A stretch of 64,000 nucleotides of DNA from contig NZ_VLNV01000004.1 in the NCBI RefSeq assembly GCF_009765215.1, positions 310,001 to 374,000 of the forward strand, in the 5' to 3' direction. The notes under the pieces are model-generated. The model did no database searches. It worked only from the letters and a program-made list of their open reading frames with translations, and was not told the DNA's origin. Made by a program: the position numbers and the translations under genes. The DNA is from Lysobacter prati (GTDB lineage: Bacteria; Pseudomonadota; Gammaproteobacteria; Xanthomonadales; Xanthomonadaceae). Positions 61,251 to 64,000 of the stretch are shown piece by piece; position 1 is the stretch's first letter, and each line of letters begins with the position of its first letter.

Positions 61251-62474
61251 ATGAAGACCTATCTCGTCGGCGGCGCCGTCCGCGACCGCCTGCTCGGCCT
61301 GCCGCCCGGCGACCGCGACTGGGTCGTCGTCGGCGAAACACAGGCCTCGATGGAAAAGGCCGGCTTCCGCGCGGTTGGCCTCGACTTCCCGGTGTTCCTG
61401 CACCCGGACACGGGCGAGGAGTACGCGCTGGCACGAACCGAGCGCAAGAGCGGTCGCGGATACCGCGGCTTCGTCGTCGATGCCGACCCCTCGGTCACGC
61501 TCGAACAGGACCTGCAGCGCCGCGATTTCACCATCAACGCCATTGCCCAGGACGAACACGGCCAGCTGGTCGATCCTTACGGCGGCGCGCGTGACCTCCA
61601 GGCGCGGGTGCTGCGCCATGTCGGACCGGCGTTCGCCGAGGACCCGCTGCGGGTGCTGCGTGCCGGGCGCTTCATGGCCCGCTTCGCCCCGCTCGGTTTC
61701 ACCGTCGCGCCGGAAACGATGGCGCTGATGCGCGAGATGGTCGAGTCCGGCGAGCTGTCCGCACTGGTACCCGAGCGCGTCTGGAAAGAACTGCGGCGCG
61801 CGATCACCAGCCCGGCGCCGTCGGCGTTCCTGCGCACCCTGCACGATGCGGGCGCGCTCGCCGTCGTCCTGCCGGAGGTCGAATCGCTGTACGGCGTGCC
61901 GCAGCGCGCGGAGTTCCATCCCGAGGTCGACACCGGAGTCCACATCGAGCTGGTCTGCGACATGGCCGCGCGACTGGCGCCCGGCGACGAACTGATCGGC
62001 TTCGCCGCGCTCACCCATGACCTCGGCAAGGCGCTGACGCCGACCGATGAGCTGCCGCGCCACGTCGGCCACGAACACGCCGGTGTCAAACCGCTCAAGG
62101 CCCTGTGCGAACGCCTCAAGGTCCCGACCGAACACCGCCAGTTGGCCGAAGCCGTCTGCCGCGAACACCTCAACGTGCATCGTTTCGACGAGTTGAAGGC
62201 TAAGACCGTGTACGAGCTGATCAGCCGCTGCGATGGCTTCCGCAAACCCGCGCGCATCGCCCAGCTGGCCATCGCCTGCGAGGCGGACAAGCGCGGGCGT
62301 ACCGGGCACGAAGAGGACGACTACCCGCAGGGCCGCGCGCTGCGCGAGGCGCATGCGGCAGCGATGGCGGTGCGCGCCGATCAGGTGGCGGCGGGGATGA
62401 GCGGGCCGGCGGTGGGCGAGGCGATGCAGAAGGCGCGGATTGAAGCGATTGCGGCGGCGACCGGGAAGCGTTGA
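61251..62474 (+). CDS. cca: multifunctional CCA tRNA nucleotidyltransferase with HD domain
   Basis: Adds or repairs the 3' CCA end of tRNAs. The 407-residue product has the nucleotidyltransferase motif [40 protein letters not shown] (R-rich motif) and [13 protein letters not shown]. The HD phosphohydrolase domain follows with [30 protein letters not shown] at 61251 opens [13 protein letters not shown] as in relatives; the frame extends upstream through the repeat at 61207 but is not coding there. Confidence 0.95.
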   Translation: MKTYLVGGAVRDRLLGLPPGDRDWVVVGETQASMEKAGFRAVGLDFPVFLHPDTGEEYALARTERKSGRGYRGFVVDADPSVTLEQDLQRRDFTINAIAQDEHGQLVDPYGGARDLQARVLRHVGPAFAEDPLRVLRAGRFMARFAPLGFTVAPETMALMREMVESGELSALVPERVWKELRRAITSPAPSAFLRTLHDAGALAVVLPEVESLYGVPQRAEFHPEVDTGVHIELVCDMAARLAPGDELIGFAALTHDLGKALTPTDELPRHVGHEHAGVKPLKALCERLKVPTEHRQLAEAVCREHLNVHRFDELKAKTVYELISRCDGFRKPARIAQLAIACEADKRGRTGHEEDDYPQGRALREAHAAAMAVRADQVAAGMSGPAVGEAMQKARIEAIAAATGKR

Positions 62475-62525
62475 GGCAGCGCAGGCGGAGCCGGCCCCGG
62501 AAGGCCGACTCCCCCGCAACCGGTC

Positions 62526-64000
62526 CTAGAACCGGTAGTCAAACCGAACGTAATAGCTACCGCCATTCATGCCGAACGGCATCGTCTCCCAACCGTACTT
62601 GAAGCCCAGCTGCGGGAACGGCGCACCCGTCACCGGATCCCACTTGTCCGGGTACTGGTCGAAGATGTTGTTGCCGCCGACGATCACCGCCATCGATTCG
62701 TTGATGGCATAGCGCACCTGCGCGTCGAACAGCCACTTGCCGTCCCAGGTCTGCTTGATGCCGGGCGTGAAGCCCTCGCCGGAAACCGAGCCGTAGTAGT
62801 TGGTACGGCCGGTCAGCTGCCACGGGCCGTCTTCCCAGATCGCCTGGATCAGATGATGCGCACCCGGCTGGCCTTCTTCGAGCAGGGTCACCTGGGTGTC
62901 GTCGAACAGCTGCGTCGGCGACAGGATCGGCGACTGCGAACGGCGCGAGCGCACTTCGGTGTCGTTGAAGTGGACCAGTGCCGTCAGGTTCAGCGTGCTG
63001 CCGCCAGCGAAGGCGGTGTTGTGGTTGACGGTCAGGTCGACGCCGGTGGTGCGTGTGTCGATGGCGTTGGTGAAGAACAGCACCTGGCCGACACCAATCG
63101 GATCGAGGATCGCGTGGATCGGGCAGTTGCTGTTGGTCGGCGTGCAGGCATTGCCGTCGGTGCCGACCGACTCGGGCGCGATGTTGCTGGAGAAGATGAT
63201 GCGATCGTCGATGTCGATCTGGAACACGTCCAGGGTCACCGACAGGCGATCACTGGGCGTGTAGACGAAGCCCAGCGTGCCGCTGGTCGAAGTTTCTTCC
63301 TGCAACGGCTCGATGCCGAACGCACGCGTGACATCGCTGTCCTGGCGCGCGGTCAGCGTGTCGGTCAGCACGCCGTCGGAGTTGAGGTTGGTCGAACGCT
63401 GGCTGTAGAACATCTGTTGCACGCCCGGGGCGCGGAAGCCGGTCGACAGCGTGCCGCGCACGGCGAAGGTTTCGGTCGCGTCGAAACGCGCCGACAGCTT
63501 GCCGATGGTGGTGTTGCCGAAATCCGAATAGTCCTCGAAGCGCACCGCCGCGCCGAGCAGGAACTTCTCGCTCAGGTTGGTTTCGGCATCGAGGTAGACC
63601 GCCCAGCTGTCGCGACCGTCATCGACCGCTTCGGTCGGCGAGAAGCCCGGGAAGCCCTGCATGCCCGGCTGGGCGATGTCGCCGGTCTGGCCGACGATGA
63701 CGATGTTGCGATCGTTGCTGCGGCCGTAGGTGTAGGACACCGGATCGCCCGGACGGATCTTGTAATCGTCCTGGCGAAATTCCAGGCCGGTCGCCAGGTA
63801 CAGCGGCGTCCCGCCGATGCCGTCGACGTAACCGCTGAAGTCCAGGTTGAACGTGGTCTGGTCGTTCTGCAGCTCGCCGGTGTCGGCCTTGGTCGGCGAG
63901 GCGGCAAAGATCGGGCCCGCCGGATTGGCCGGATTGATCGGCTCGTACCACCAGCTGACGTTGACCGAGTTGCCTTCCTCGAACCCGAACTTGTTGCGCG
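62526..64000 (-). CDS. TonB-dependent receptor, N-terminus cut by window edge
   Basis: The barrel part of a TonB-dependent receptor, running off the right edge with an open frame of 491 codons and no start in view. It reads RNKFGFEEGNSVNVSWWYEP at the edge, then LQNDQTTFNLDFSGYVDG, FLLGAAVRFEDYSDFGNTTIGKLSARF and GTLSTGFRAPGVQQMFYSQRS. It ends in YVRFDYRF with the usual terminal Phe. The plug and ligand class cannot be judged. It is convergent with cca. Confidence 0.92.
   Translation of the reverse strand, partial: RNKFGFEEGNSVNVSWWYEPINPANPAGPIFAASPTKADTGELQNDQTTFNLDFSGYVDGIGGTPLYLATGLEFRQDDYKIRPGDPVSYTYGRSNDRNIVIVGQTGDIAQPGMQGFPGFSPTEAVDDGRDSWAVYLDAETNLSEKFLLGAAVRFEDYSDFGNTTIGKLSARFDATETFAVRGTLSTGFRAPGVQQMFYSQRSTNLNSDGVLTDTLTARQDSDVTRAFGIEPLQEETSTSGTLGFVYTPSDRLSVTLDVFQIDIDDRIIFSSNIAPESVGTDGNACTPTNSNCPIHAILDPIGVGQVLFFTNAIDTRTTGVDLTVNHNTAFAGGSTLNLTALVHFNDTEVRSRRSQSPILSPTQLFDDTQVTLLEEGQPGAHHLIQAIWEDGPWQLTGRTNYYGSVSGEGFTPGIKQTWDGKWLFDAQVRYAINESMAVIVGGNNIFDQYPDKWDPVTGAPFPQLGFKYGWETMPFGMNGGSYYVRFDYRF

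Overview
The window looks like chromosomal DNA of a high-GC gammaproteobacterium of the Xanthomonadaceae/Lysobacteraceae (Lysobacter-, Luteimonas- or Xanthomonas-like). The reasons are the strong G/C third-position bias, three large TonB-dependent receptors, a plant-type glutamate-cysteine ligase, the engB / cytochrome c4 / double-dsbA block, a GH13 alpha-glucosidase resembling the Xanthomonas enzyme, and many short palindromic repeats of the CCCGCCTTCGCGGG type. The genus call is inference; no rRNA or tRNA gene was seen. About 52 protein genes are supported, two of them cut by the window edges (maeB on the left, a TonB-dependent receptor on the right).

Layout. 0-30 kb is mostly housekeeping: maeB, a GT-C-like membrane protein, a QEGLA/DUF1704 putative metallopeptidase with rsgA, an alaA-like aminotransferase coupled to an SGNH hydrolase and a methyltransferase, a polysaccharide deacetylase, a glutaredoxin/A-type/rhodanese fusion, amn, two translationally coupled secreted amidohydrolase-fold proteins, a DegV protein, a Dph6-like ATP pyrophosphatase, the glutathione-dependent formaldehyde genes frmA-gfa-fghA behind ppc, a TPR lipoprotein, another secreted amidohydrolase, and gshA. 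30-43 kb is a maltodextrin/alpha-glucan utilisation locus: LacI-type regulator, secreted GH13 alpha-amylase, SLC45-like sugar transporter, secreted six-hairpin glycosidase, cytoplasmic alpha-glucosidase, secreted esterase-like protein and a TonB-dependent receptor. 43-47 kb holds engB, a cytochrome c4 with a Pro/Ala tail, two DsbA proteins (one a lipoprotein) and an endonuclease/phosphatase-fold protein. 47.8-54 kb is a mostly hypothetical, all-minus-strand stretch: zinc alcohol dehydrogenase, DUF421 protein, SemiSWEET, M23 peptidase, L,D-transpeptidase, YbjQ and DUF4262 proteins. 54-64 kb has a second TonB-dependent receptor, a TauE/SafE permease, a soluble lytic transglycosylase, an NDUFA9-like protein, cca and a third, truncated receptor.

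How the genes work together. In the alpha-glucan locus, extracytoplasmic enzymes would shorten glucans, the receptor would bring oligosaccharides across the outer membrane, the MFS carrier across the inner membrane, and the alpha-glucosidase would finish hydrolysis. An identical 20-bp element lies in both key promoter regions, in opposite orientation, with a TGNATACGTATNCA near-palindrome inside it; it is a good candidate operator for the LacI-type protein. frmA-gfa-fghA form a complete glutathione-dependent formaldehyde oxidation route, and gshA nearby makes the glutathione precursor.

I did not find a convincing undescribed multi-gene system. The best leads are the shared operator-like element, the three-domain Grx fusion whose middle domain has no cysteine, the intergenic repeat translated inside a signal peptide, several unusually perfect hairpins, and the unassigned DUF421/SemiSWEET/envelope stretch.
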